From NCBI GenBank assembly GCA_020630045.1, contig JAHDCE010000064.1, positions 1 to 11,775 on the forward strand: DNA of 11,775 nucleotides. Reading direction: 5' to 3'. Source of the DNA: Saprospiraceae bacterium. GTDB taxonomy: Bacteria > Bacteroidota > Bacteroidia > Chitinophagales > Saprospiraceae. A program made the position numbers and the translations under genes. The notes beneath the pieces were generated by a model. It ran no database searches. It saw only the letters and a list, made by a program, of their open reading frames with translations, and had not been told where the DNA came from. Each line of letters opens with the position of its first letter. The first letter of the stretch is position 1. Positions 1 to 6,699 of the stretch are shown in pieces.

Positions 1-10
1 CGTAGCTACG
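1..10. repeat. 10-bp perfect palindrome at the window edge
   Basis: CGTAGCTACG reads the same on both strands. It sits exactly on the left edge, so it could be the apex of a larger inverted repeat whose other arm lies outside the window. The following 40 bases hold AATAACG twice (20-26 and 42-48). Its short length and edge position mean that nothing firm can be said about function. Confidence 0.35.
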
Positions 11-169
11 TTTAAGGGGAATAACGAAGTGGATTTCTAAAATAACGGTTTGGCTGTACTCAATTTTTCGTGATAACATCTAATATATGGGATGATATTG
101 TTACCAATATTCGACTTAGTCGTCATATTAATGCAAATCGAAATTCAATTTTATTACAAACACAACATC

Positions 170-679
170 ATGAAAAATCAATTTCTTTTGTTTTTATTAA
201 TGGGCATGGTCTTTTTTGTCGCATGCGGCCCTGCTACCGAATCCGCTCCTGACAACAATCCTTCCGTAGAAGCAGAAACACCTCCTCCGGCTCCTGAGAA
301 GAAGATGACTCAAGATGCATTCCGTGACATTGATTTCGGAATGAGCGTCAACGAGGTAAAATCCAAGGAAGGCGATCAACCGTCTGAAGAAGAAGAAGGT
401 TTTCTTTTGTATTCACACGACTTGAATGATACGGAATTCATGGACGTTTCTTACACTTTTGCCGAAGGTGCCTTATCACAAATTTCTGCGGAAATATTCG
501 CAGATAATCCCGAATCGGCAAAGTCTCACTTTCAAAAATTTTCAAGTAGGTTCAACAATGAGTGTGTCCAACATGGAAACATTTGGGATTGTGAAACGAC
601 TACCGGGCAGTTTTCAGTATTTGCCAAATTGTTAGATGAGAAAAGTCCAGGAGTTTCTGTGACTTGGGAAAAGCGTTAA
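170..679 (+). CDS. Small exported lipoprotein of unknown function
   Basis: The protein is 169 residues long and no named family is recognised. The start at 170 is chosen because it gives a clean lipoprotein signal: a Lys after Met, a hydrophobic run, then FVAC with the probable lipidated Cys at residue 19. An in-frame ATG at 92 would add 26 residues that spoil this signal. After the Cys comes a proline- and acid-rich linker (about residues 20-45), then a small domain starting near residue 50. Its phrase FGMSVNEVKSKEG resembles the GMS-x-x-EV start of SmpA/BLIP-like small periplasmic domains; that is inference from one motif. Two cysteines near residues 129 and 139 could form a disulfide. It probably lies in the periplasm, anchored to a membrane. 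The next gene is 147 bp downstream on the same strand and also encodes an exported protein. Confidence 0.75.
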   Translation: MKNQFLLFLLMGMVFFVACGPATESAPDNNPSVEAETPPPAPEKKMTQDAFRDIDFGMSVNEVKSKEGDQPSEEEEGFLLYSHDLNDTEFMDVSYTFAEGALSQISAEIFADNPESAKSHFQKFSSRFNNECVQHGNIWDCETTTGQFSVFAKLLDEKSPGVSVTWEKR

Positions 680-686
680 TACGCTT
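671..686 (+). terminator. Weak hairpin over the lipoprotein stop codon
   Basis: AAGCGT (671-676) and ACGCTT (681-686) form a perfect 6-bp stem with a TAAT loop that contains the stop codon. The sequence after it is AT-rich (ATTAAAATT) but is not a clean T run. It may act as a weak terminator or 3' end stabiliser. Confidence 0.3.
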
Positions 687-755
687 ATTAAAATTCGTTA
701 AAAAGTGGCGTCATGATTCCTTTGAATTCATATTGTCCCTAACCTTCAAACATGG

Positions 756-797
756 GATGTTACCATAGATAGAGTATCAAACATTAAAAGTAACATC
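756..797. promoter_or_regulatory. Inverted pair of GATGTTAC / GTAACATC octamers
   Basis: GATGTTAC at 756-763 and its exact reverse complement GTAACATC at 790-797 are separated by 26 bases, just upstream of the ATG at 827. The octamer recurs upstream of the PPIase operon (5866-5873), and a one-mismatch copy, ATAACATC (73-80), lies upstream of the lipoprotein gene. This arrangement could be an operator or part of a promoter. One more copy, at 8861-8868 inside thrA, weakens the case. No regulator is encoded nearby. Confidence 0.3.
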
Positions 798-826
798 TAT
801 TACATTCACATTTAAATCTTGAAATT

Positions 827-1453
827 ATGAAAAAGCTATTAATGATATTGGGCATCTTCGCTATAGTAGCGACTTTGGCTCCCGTTAATGTTTCCGCTCA
901 AAGCGGAATGACAAAAGAGGAACGTGAAAAGATTCGTGCCGAAAGACGTGCTGAGAGAGAAGTCATCAAAAAAGAAATCACTGTAGAACGTGAAACCGCC
1001 AAAAAGGAAGCCAAGGCGTTACGTGCGGAATGGAAATTGAAAAATGAGGAAATCCGCAAGGAACGTAAAGCTGCTCAAGAAGTCGCAAAAGCGGAGCGTG
1101 AGGCAGATCGTGAAATCAAGAAAGCGGAGCGTGAGATTACCAAGGGCGAGCGAGAGACAGATCGCGAAATCAAAAAAGCCGAATTAGATGCGGCAAAAGA
1201 AGAACGCAAAGAAATCCGTGAGGCCAAAAAGGTGGAACTCAAGGAAGAACGACTTGAGAAAAAGGAGGAACTGAAAGCCAAAATCCAAGAGAAGAAAGAT
1301 GCTGTCAAAGAAAAAATCAAGGAGAAAAAGGAAGCTCTCCAAGAGAAAAAAGGAAAAGGCAAGGGCAAAGGAAAGGGCAGACCGGAAACTACGCCGGGTA
1401 AAGTAAAAGAGCTGGATGCTTCAAAGCCGAGCAAAGGAAAGGCTAAGCACTAA
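827..1453 (+). CDS. Secreted Lys/Glu-rich helical protein
   Basis: The protein is 208 residues long and its function is unknown. A signal peptide is clear: MKK, a hydrophobic stretch to about residue 18, and a likely cut after VSA-Q near residue 24. From about residue 30 to 174 almost every residue is Glu, Lys, Arg or Ala, with few large hydrophobics and no proline. This suggests a long charged helix, either a single alpha-helix of the ER/K type or a weak coiled coil. An 18-residue tandem repeat lies at residues 88-105 and 106-123, sharing the phrase DREIKKAE. The tail is basic: alternating Lys-Gly at about residues 175-184, then a Pro/Lys-rich end. No enzymatic motif is visible. Possible roles include a periplasmic spacer or a binder of acidic polymers, but these are guesses. 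A strong terminator follows the stop, so the gene is the end of its transcript. Confidence 0.75.
   Translation: MKKLLMILGIFAIVATLAPVNVSAQSGMTKEEREKIRAERRAEREVIKKEITVERETAKKEAKALRAEWKLKNEEIRKERKAAQEVAKAEREADREIKKAEREITKGERETDREIKKAELDAAKEERKEIREAKKVELKEERLEKKEELKAKIQEKKDAVKEKIKEKKEALQEKKGKGKGKGKGRPETTPGKVKELDASKPSKGKAKH
1088..1195 (+). repeat. 54-bp in-frame tandem duplication
   Basis: Two copies of a 54-bp unit (1088-1141 and 1142-1195) encode residues 88-105 and 106-123 of the charged helical protein. The copies have drifted at DNA level but keep the core DREIKKAE at the same offset. Because 18 residues is close to five helical turns, the duplication would lengthen the helix without much changing its face. 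Confidence 0.55.
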
Positions 1454-1472
1454 TCTTTAGTGTATAAAACAA

Positions 1473-1506
1473 AACGGGCTGCTTGATTGGATTCAAGCAG
1501 CCCGTT
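1473..1506. terminator. Bidirectional intrinsic terminator between convergent genes
   Basis: AACGGGCTGCTTGA (1473-1486) pairs perfectly with TCAAGCAGCCCGTT (1493-1506) around a 6-base loop. A CTTTTT run follows on the plus strand, and TTTTGTTTTA follows on the minus strand. It lies 19 bp after the plus-strand stop and 20 bp after the minus-strand surA-like stop, so it can end both transcripts. Confidence 0.9.
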
Positions 1507-1526
1507 CTTTTTATGGCGAATGTCGT

Positions 1527-2897
1527 TTATTGATTCGATGTTTTGTCCGCTTGCGAGAACCAGCGTTTCATTATTTCACAGTCCCTATATTTTTCATCTA
1601 CTCGGACATATGTATTCGAAATCGTTTCGGAAACCCATTCATTCAAATAGGTCACCTTCTTTTGTTCTAGGGCAGCCGCTTTGATTTTAGAGTAATCCGT
1701 CTGTAAACTTGCTTGATGTGGCTCCGTCATAGAAACCAACTTTACCAATCGGAACGCACGATCTCCCCTTTCAGTCGTATAGAGTATGGGCGAACTTACT
1801 TGTCCTACTTTCATGGTATCAATGGTAAAATATACCTCCGGGTCCAAATCTCCCGTTTCAAAAAATGAATTACCATTGTTTGCGTTGATCATCAACCCAT
1901 CATTGTAATAACTTTGAGCTTTCTCAGTGGAAAACTTCCTCACTGCTTGAGAGAAGGTAAAACTATCCACTTCTACAAGCATTCTGATACTATCCAAGTG
2001 TGCTTGGGCCCTTTTCATATCCGCATCCATAACAAACGGCGTCTTTAAGATATGTCGGGTATTAATTCGGTTACCCAATCTTTCTATAAGCTGGATGATA
2101 TGAAAACCGAATTCGGTTTCTATGACTTGGGAAATTTCTCCCGGTTTGAGCTTAAAGGCCGCCGCTTCGAATTCCATGACGAATCCACCCCGCTTTTGCC
2201 AACCCAAATTGCCGCCTAGTCTGGCAGAACCCGTATCATCCGAAGTTTCTTCGGCTATTTTGGCAAAATCGGCTCCGCCTTCGACAATTTGCTTACGAAT
2301 TTTTTCAGCCTCCTGTCTAACACGTTCCATTTCGGATTCACTGGGTTCCGGAAAATGGACGATTTCTCCGATTTCTACTTCCGAGTTGAAATATGGCAAA
2401 CTGTCCTTTGGTATTTGGTTGTAAAAACTAAGTACCTCTGATGGTGTGATGGTTGCCGAATTAATAACCTTACCTCTCATCCTCTGGGACAGAATCTGAT
2501 CTTTGAGGTCTTGTCGATATTTTTCACGAACTTCCGAGATGGACATTCCATAGTATTCTTCGAATTGCTTGGTATCTCCGCCCATCATGGTCAAGATACG
2601 GTCAAAACGGGCATCTAACTGAGCCGTCACCTCCACATCGGACACTTCCAAACTATCAAGTTTGGCTTGATTGGTCAACAATTTTTGACTCAACAATTGG
2701 TCAAATATGAAACACTCGGCACCTTCCGGCAACCCCCCTTGCTGGGCTTCCATCAATGCGATGTTTTCGTCCAATTCGGATTGTAATAATATTTCGCTAC
2801 CGACAATGGCTACGATTTTGTCCAATACCTCGTTCTGGGCGTTTAGAATACCGCATGAGAACATGGCTCCGACGATAAGAAAAAAGAATTTATTCAT
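1527..2897 (-). CDS. SurA-like periplasmic peptidyl-prolyl isomerase
   Basis: The protein is 456 residues long. A signal peptide (about residues 1-20, ending ILNA-Q) precedes a SurA-type N-terminal chaperone region starting at DKIVAIVGSEILLQSELD. The first parvulin domain spans about residues 175-274, with the family phrases GGNLGW (228-233) and GFHIIQLIER (264-273). A second parvulin-like region (about 279-388) starts with NTRHIL but lacks a GGxLGW block, so it may have lost catalysis. The C-terminal phrase TYVRVDEKY and a Trp near residue 446 fit the conserved tail of these proteins in Bacteroidota. The family helps outer-membrane and secreted proteins fold in the periplasm. Its ATG directly follows the upstream gene's TAA, so translational coupling is likely. 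It is the last gene before the terminator. The symbol surA is left out because Bacteroidota carry several such paralogues. Confidence 0.9.
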   Translation of the reverse strand: MNKFFFLIVGAMFSCGILNAQNEVLDKIVAIVGSEILLQSELDENIALMEAQQGGLPEGAECFIFDQLLSQKLLTNQAKLDSLEVSDVEVTAQLDARFDRILTMMGGDTKQFEEYYGMSISEVREKYRQDLKDQILSQRMRGKVINSATITPSEVLSFYNQIPKDSLPYFNSEVEIGEIVHFPEPSESEMERVRQEAEKIRKQIVEGGADFAKIAEETSDDTGSARLGGNLGWQKRGGFVMEFEAAAFKLKPGEISQVIETEFGFHIIQLIERLGNRINTRHILKTPFVMDADMKRAQAHLDSIRMLVEVDSFTFSQAVRKFSTEKAQSYYNDGLMINANNGNSFFETGDLDPEVYFTIDTMKVGQVSSPILYTTERGDRAFRLVKLVSMTEPHQASLQTDYSKIKAAALEQKKVTYLNEWVSETISNTYVRVDEKYRDCEIMKRWFSQADKTSNQ

Positions 2898-3749
2898 TTA
2901 ATGAAAATATTTGACGTGACCCATTTTTTCCGCTTTGCGGAAAACCTGCTCCCGTTTTTGTTCAACCAATTTCATCTTTCGGTTATGTAGAATGTATTTT
3001 TTTGCCATCTCTTTGACATAAGTAAAAGGCGGATCATTGTTTTCAGAAGACGCTTCTAACAAGCGGAAATAATAATTAAAATCTCCTTCGGACATCGTAA
3101 AGTCCTTTCCTTCTTTCAAAGTTTTTACAGATAAAGCCCCTTTCGGAAACTGTACCGCTATTTCATCTACCTTATGCCAGATAGTATCTTCAACATGGTA
3201 AAGGGTTGCATGGGTCTCACAATATTGGGACAACATTTTTTTATCTACAGTCCGATTACCGTTCCACCATTTCTCCACTTTAGACTTATTCGGTGCATCT
3301 TTCGGAATCTTCATAAAGTTGCAGCGCATAATGGAGGTTTCTAATTGGAAATGGTCTTTGTGTTTTTCGTAATATTGAGTGTACTCTTCTTCAGAAATGA
3401 TCGAATCCAATTCCGTTTCCACGATACTTCGTTCATAATTGTGCAATATGAGCGAAGCACGATAATCCCGAACCAATTTGTCAATATTCAAATCTTGTGG
3501 AACATTACGTTCTGCTTCCCTCAGCATCAACACCTCCCTAGCCCATCTTTCTACGAAAGCATTTACGATTAAGAGGCTGTCTTCCGGAGTAGAACCTTTT
3601 GAAATCATGCCGTCCATTTCAGATAAATAAAGTGTCTTATTATACACTTTGGCCAAAAGGACGTCATCTTCAGCGACCTCTTCTCCGGGAGGCACGCATG
3701 CCGCCACGGTCAACACCACAAGAAGGAGATATGGAAAATATTTCTTCAT
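2898..3749 (-). CDS. SurA-N-like lipoprotein without a parvulin domain
   Basis: The protein is 283 residues long from the ATG at 3749. A TTG one codon upstream (3752) is also possible but less likely. The lipobox is clear: MKK, a hydrophobic run, then TVAAC with Cys at residue 18. Residues 28-130 resemble the N-terminal helical chaperone part of SurA/PpiC proteins (AKVYNKTLYLSEMDGM, then helices ending EEYTQYYEKHKDHF). The rest (about 135-283) has no visible parvulin signature: no HIL and no GGxLGW. It is therefore probably a membrane-anchored chaperone or holdase, not an isomerase. It sits between two parvulin-bearing genes in the same operon, starting 6 bp after the first one's stop, and its stop abuts the next ATG. 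Sequence databases often label such proteins peptidyl-prolyl isomerase by neighbourhood alone. Confidence 0.8.
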   Translation of the reverse strand: MKKYFPYLLLVVLTVAACVPPGEEVAEDDVLLAKVYNKTLYLSEMDGMISKGSTPEDSLLIVNAFVERWAREVLMLREAERNVPQDLNIDKLVRDYRASLILHNYERSIVETELDSIISEEEYTQYYEKHKDHFQLETSIMRCNFMKIPKDAPNKSKVEKWWNGNRTVDKKMLSQYCETHATLYHVEDTIWHKVDEIAVQFPKGALSVKTLKEGKDFTMSEGDFNYYFRLLEASSENNDPPFTYVKEMAKKYILHNRKMKLVEQKREQVFRKAEKMGHVKYFH

Positions 3750-3755
3750 CAATTA

Positions 3756-5732
3756 TTATCGCACCATACTGTTAAGAACATTCTGGTTGATTTTCACGGG
3801 GTATTCTTTCCGAAGGGATTCAACCCATTCGGATTCCAGTTGGTCTTGGTAGTCCGCGATCACATAACCACGAGCCTCCTTCAAAGATTTTTGTTTACCC
3901 GGCAATACCTTTTCAACCTTACTGAATGATGTAGAATTATCATCATTGATCACATTTGCTGTCATGCTTCCTTTTTTCCACTTTAGCGCTTCCAGGGCAT
4001 CATTTCTGGTTTTACCCTTTTCAAATGTCTTTGTGTCCGCACTAATAAAGCTTCCGTTTTTATCCAATTTACTAATCACATAATCGGAAGGTTTCTTTTT
4101 AGCGCATTTACGGGCCTTGTCTATAATCTTCGAACTTGCGGATTTAATGGTATATGTTGTTATATCCGCCCTTTGGCCAAACATATAATTGCCCCTATTT
4201 TTATTGTAGAAGTTTTGCAATCCGACCGTATCTTTTGAAGCTTTATCCCAAACAATATCTTTGGTCGCTTCAAACAACATGATGCCCTCCTCATACTCAC
4301 GCATTAATGAGCGGAAATCAGGGTATTTGTCAGAAAGTTGTTTTTTCTCTAAATCCAATGCCTTCTCTCCGGCAAATTTTTCCAACAAATTTCTCACGGC
4401 CGGTTCGACTCTTTCCGCAACGGAATTTCCTTTACGTGATCTTGCCTTGGTTCTTTCGCGGGCTTGACGCAACAAATAATCGGTAAATCCACCTAAAGGA
4501 TACTCAAATCCGCCATCGAAAGTAAACAAGGTTTCGTCTGATTTTTTGGGAGCCCTCCATTTGTATGTCGTAAACGAATCATCCAAACTGTTCAAGAATT
4601 TTTTCAATACATCCTCATTGATGGTGAATTTGTTTTCCATCATGATTTTGCGAATCATGGAAGTACGTGCTTCTTGATAGCGGCTATCTTGCTCCACCTT
4701 CACTTGGATTCTATTTTTTTCTACTTGGTAAGTCCCGATTTCCGGTTTGCTGACACGGCGGATAATGTGCCATCCGATACTGGTTTGGATAGGAGCTGAA
4801 TAATCTCCATTTTTCGCCAATCCGAATGCGGCATCCTCAAAAGAAGCTTCGTTGACACCGATTCCGAAAAATCCGATATAACCGCCTTTACCCTTTGTCT
4901 TTTTATCTTGAGAATATTTTTTCACGGTGGCTTCGAAACCAGCTCCCGCTTTAAGTTCTGCATATGCTTTGTCAATTACTTGCTTGGAAGTATCAACTTG
5001 CCCCTTGGCCGCTTTTCTAACCAATATGTGAGCTACTTCAACAGTTCCTCTTGCTCTTCGTTCTTCATTGACTTTTACGATATGGTATCCCAAGTTAGAG
5101 CGGGCAACATCAGAATATTTACCTACGGATGTGTTGTATGCCGCTGATTCCAAACCATAAAAACCATTTGGAAGAATCGCAGTGATCCAACCCAATGTTC
5201 CTCCTCTGGCTTTGGTATATTGGTCTTCTGAAAACTTTTGAGCGATACGTTCAAAAGATTCGCCTCCATCTAATTTTTTCTTGATATCAGAAATGGCACG
5301 ATATGCTTTCAATGTATCAGCCGGTGTCTGCACACCTTTTATTTTTACCAATATGTGGCTGATATTGCGATCCTTTAGTGTACGGTTGTATGCCTCTTTG
5401 ACCAACTTGTCTTTCACTTCCTTGTCAATCAAATAAGAATCCGCTAGTTGCCGACGATATCCATTCAGTTCGGATTGTAAGGATTTAATCGTATCATATT
5501 GCAATTCCCTTGCTTTCTGGACTTTCAATTTAAACTTGACATACAAGTCCAAATATTCCTCTAGCGATTCTTTGGAAAAATCCGCTTTCTCCCCATTGGT
5601 TTTTGAGTAGATGTATTGGAACTCGGAAACATTGACCGGTGTGTCTCCGACTGTAAATAATACAGGATCGCTTTGTCCCCAAGCAACAAGGGAAACAAAC
5701 AACAATAAAAGGGTTGATATTCTGTGAATCAT
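3756..5732 (-). CDS. Periplasmic PPIase with two parvulin domains
   Basis: The protein is 658 residues long from the ATG at 5732. A GTG at 5774 would add 14 residues in front of a normal signal peptide (MIHR, hydrophobic run, cut near AWGQ-S) and is rejected. After an N-terminal helical chaperone segment (about 22-120) come two tandem parvulin domains. The first, about 123-222, has ISHILVKI, GGTLGW and GYHIVKV. The second, about 230-327, has VAHILVRK, GGYIGFFG and GWHIIRRV. Both keep the HIL and GG signatures, so both could bind substrate. The remaining 330 residues are charged and mostly helical, with no motif I can name, and end in a helix resembling the swapped C-terminal helix of SurA/PpiD-type chaperones. 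It is the first gene of the three-gene folding operon. The product is expected in the periplasm, handling outer-membrane proteins. Confidence 0.9.
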   Translation of the reverse strand: MIHRISTLLLLFVSLVAWGQSDPVLFTVGDTPVNVSEFQYIYSKTNGEKADFSKESLEEYLDLYVKFKLKVQKARELQYDTIKSLQSELNGYRRQLADSYLIDKEVKDKLVKEAYNRTLKDRNISHILVKIKGVQTPADTLKAYRAISDIKKKLDGGESFERIAQKFSEDQYTKARGGTLGWITAILPNGFYGLESAAYNTSVGKYSDVARSNLGYHIVKVNEERRARGTVEVAHILVRKAAKGQVDTSKQVIDKAYAELKAGAGFEATVKKYSQDKKTKGKGGYIGFFGIGVNEASFEDAAFGLAKNGDYSAPIQTSIGWHIIRRVSKPEIGTYQVEKNRIQVKVEQDSRYQEARTSMIRKIMMENKFTINEDVLKKFLNSLDDSFTTYKWRAPKKSDETLFTFDGGFEYPLGGFTDYLLRQARERTKARSRKGNSVAERVEPAVRNLLEKFAGEKALDLEKKQLSDKYPDFRSLMREYEEGIMLFEATKDIVWDKASKDTVGLQNFYNKNRGNYMFGQRADITTYTIKSASSKIIDKARKCAKKKPSDYVISKLDKNGSFISADTKTFEKGKTRNDALEALKWKKGSMTANVINDDNSTSFSKVEKVLPGKQKSLKEARGYVIADYQDQLESEWVESLRKEYPVKINQNVLNSMVR

Positions 5733-5823
5733 AACAATGGAAATTATCAAAGAATCTATTTTGGATAAATACACCCAATAGGCTTCTTCGAACTGAATAG
5801 ATATAAATCAATTAAAATTCGGG

Positions 5824-5831
5824 CAAAATTA
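5824..5831 (-). promoter_or_regulatory. Possible -7 box for the PPIase operon
   Basis: TAATTTTG on the minus strand matches the Bacteroidota -7 consensus TAnnTTTG, about 92 bases upstream of the ATG at 5732. No TTTG is present at the expected -33 position, so support is limited. A GATGTTAC octamer lies 35 bases further upstream. Confidence 0.3.
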
Positions 5832-5865
5832 ATAACTCCGGCGGTAAAAACAGCCGCGAATACAA

Positions 5866-5885
5866 GATGTTACCAATTCAGTAAC
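5866..5885. promoter_or_regulatory. GATGTTAC octamer with a paired GTAAC
   Basis: GATGTTAC (5866-5873) is followed, after seven bases, by GTAAC (5881-5885), which gives a GTTAC/GTAAC inverted repeat. In the direction of the PPIase operon it reads GTAACATC, the same orientation as the copy at 790-797 relative to its downstream gene. It lies about 134 bases before the operon's ATG. It is a candidate operator only. Confidence 0.3.
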
Positions 5886-5897
5886 AAAAGAAATGAG

Positions 5898-5918
5898 AAA
5901 AAAGGGCCGTTCAATGGC
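5898..5918 (-). terminator. Weak terminator candidate after the cyclase gene
   Basis: On the minus strand a short GCC/GGC stem (5918-5916 with 5908-5906) around a 7-base loop is followed by a T6 run (5903-5898), shortly after the cyclase stop. The 3-bp core stem is too short to be convincing. Some read-through into the PPIase operon is possible. Confidence 0.25.
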
Positions 5919-5931
5919 ATTAAATGAGCGA

Positions 5932-6687
5932 TTACAACTCATCCAAGGCGTATAAAACCGGCTTGCTTGGACTTACGTCCAATTCAAATGAAGCGATTTG
6001 TATATTAATTAAATAAGTACCATCCGCCACATGGTTGGGTACATAAATTAGTTCAGATATCGTCCGATGTGTTATTGGGTTTTGGGGATAATTCCAAAAA
6101 GTTTTATGCGATGCGAGTTTTCCACCGTCTTCTTCACGATCTACAGACGGAAGATCGACAAGCAAGTGATCGACTCCTTGGTCTACTATAAAGGTGATGG
6201 CATCAGCATCAAAATATGCCGGATTCGCTCCCGAATAATTGGTTTTCTTTTTTAAATCGTCGTTGGGCAATGTCCGGATGACCAAGGCTTCCACATCCTT
6301 TTTTTCCCAACAATTCTCTAACTCCCTACGAGTAACGACTCGGTCTCCATTGTCCATCCTTGTCGGAAATACGCTGATTACTTCCGCCAAAAACCAAAAG
6401 CGTTTCAAGCATTGATTGATGGTATATACCTCCTTGGAAATATGTCCCACACATTCAGTGTGTGTCCCGTTGCCATGTGGATTGATTTTCACATTCAAAA
6501 AGTTGAGTAATCCTCCTTGTCGAGTAGATCCGACAAAATCACCCGCAACTACAGGAGATGTGGACATGGCCGGAGCATGGAAGCAATTCACGGTTTCCAA
6601 CCCTTCTTCCAAGGGAATAGAAATATCCAAAGGCCTAGCCAAGTCGGATGTATATATTTTATTTCCAATTTTGGTTTGAATGATCAT
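5932..6687 (-). CDS. Cyclase / kynurenine-formamidase-family hydrolase
   Basis: The protein is 251 residues long from the ATG at 6687; a TTG three codons upstream is not needed. It belongs to the metal-dependent cyclase superfamily (Pfam Cyclase, which includes KynB). The metal-site motif appears as HGNGTHTECVGH at residues 71-82, a variant of the family HTGTHxDxPxH. The second signature is DLPSVDREEDGGKLASHKTF at about 178-197, corresponding to the family's D-x-P-S-x-D...SHK segment. The family hydrolyses N-formylkynurenine or related amide and ring bonds; the substrate here cannot be read from sequence. The HGNGTH...VGH variant differs from classical KynB, so I do not assign kynurenine formamidase. 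There is no signal peptide, so it is cytoplasmic. It starts 12 bp after the glycosyltransferase stop and probably shares its transcript. No tryptophan-degradation genes are nearby. Confidence 0.85.
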   Translation of the reverse strand: MIIQTKIGNKIYTSDLARPLDISIPLEEGLETVNCFHAPAMSTSPVVAGDFVGSTRQGGLLNFLNVKINPHGNGTHTECVGHISKEVYTINQCLKRFWFLAEVISVFPTRMDNGDRVVTRRELENCWEKKDVEALVIRTLPNDDLKKKTNYSGANPAYFDADAITFIVDQGVDHLLVDLPSVDREEDGGKLASHKTFWNYPQNPITHRTISELIYVPNHVADGTYLINIQIASFELDVSPSKPVLYALDEL

Positions 6688-6699
6688 AAATATCAAGTT

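Noticed and set aside
92..169. Upstream ATG extending the first lipoprotein by 26 residues
   Set aside because: The extension would bury the lipoprotein signal; the ATG at 170 gives a standard signal and lipobox.
1088..1195. Repeats suggestive of a CRISPR or non-coding array
   Set aside because: They are in-frame, adjacent without spacers, and encode a helix repeat inside a protein with a signal peptide.
1075..1434. Long minus-strand reading frame opposite the charged helical protein, Ser/Phe-rich
   Set aside because: Its composition is just the complement of Lys/Glu/Arg codons; it has no start context or motif, and the plus-strand protein has a clear signal peptide and repeats.
2835..2897. 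SurA-like protein as a lipoprotein because of Cys 15
   Set aside because: The residues before the Cys (MFS) do not make a good lipobox, and ILNA-Q fits an ordinary signal peptidase cut.
5733..5774. GTG start 14 codons before the double-parvulin PPIase
   Set aside because: The ATG at 5732 begins a normal signal peptide directly; the extra residues have no role in export.
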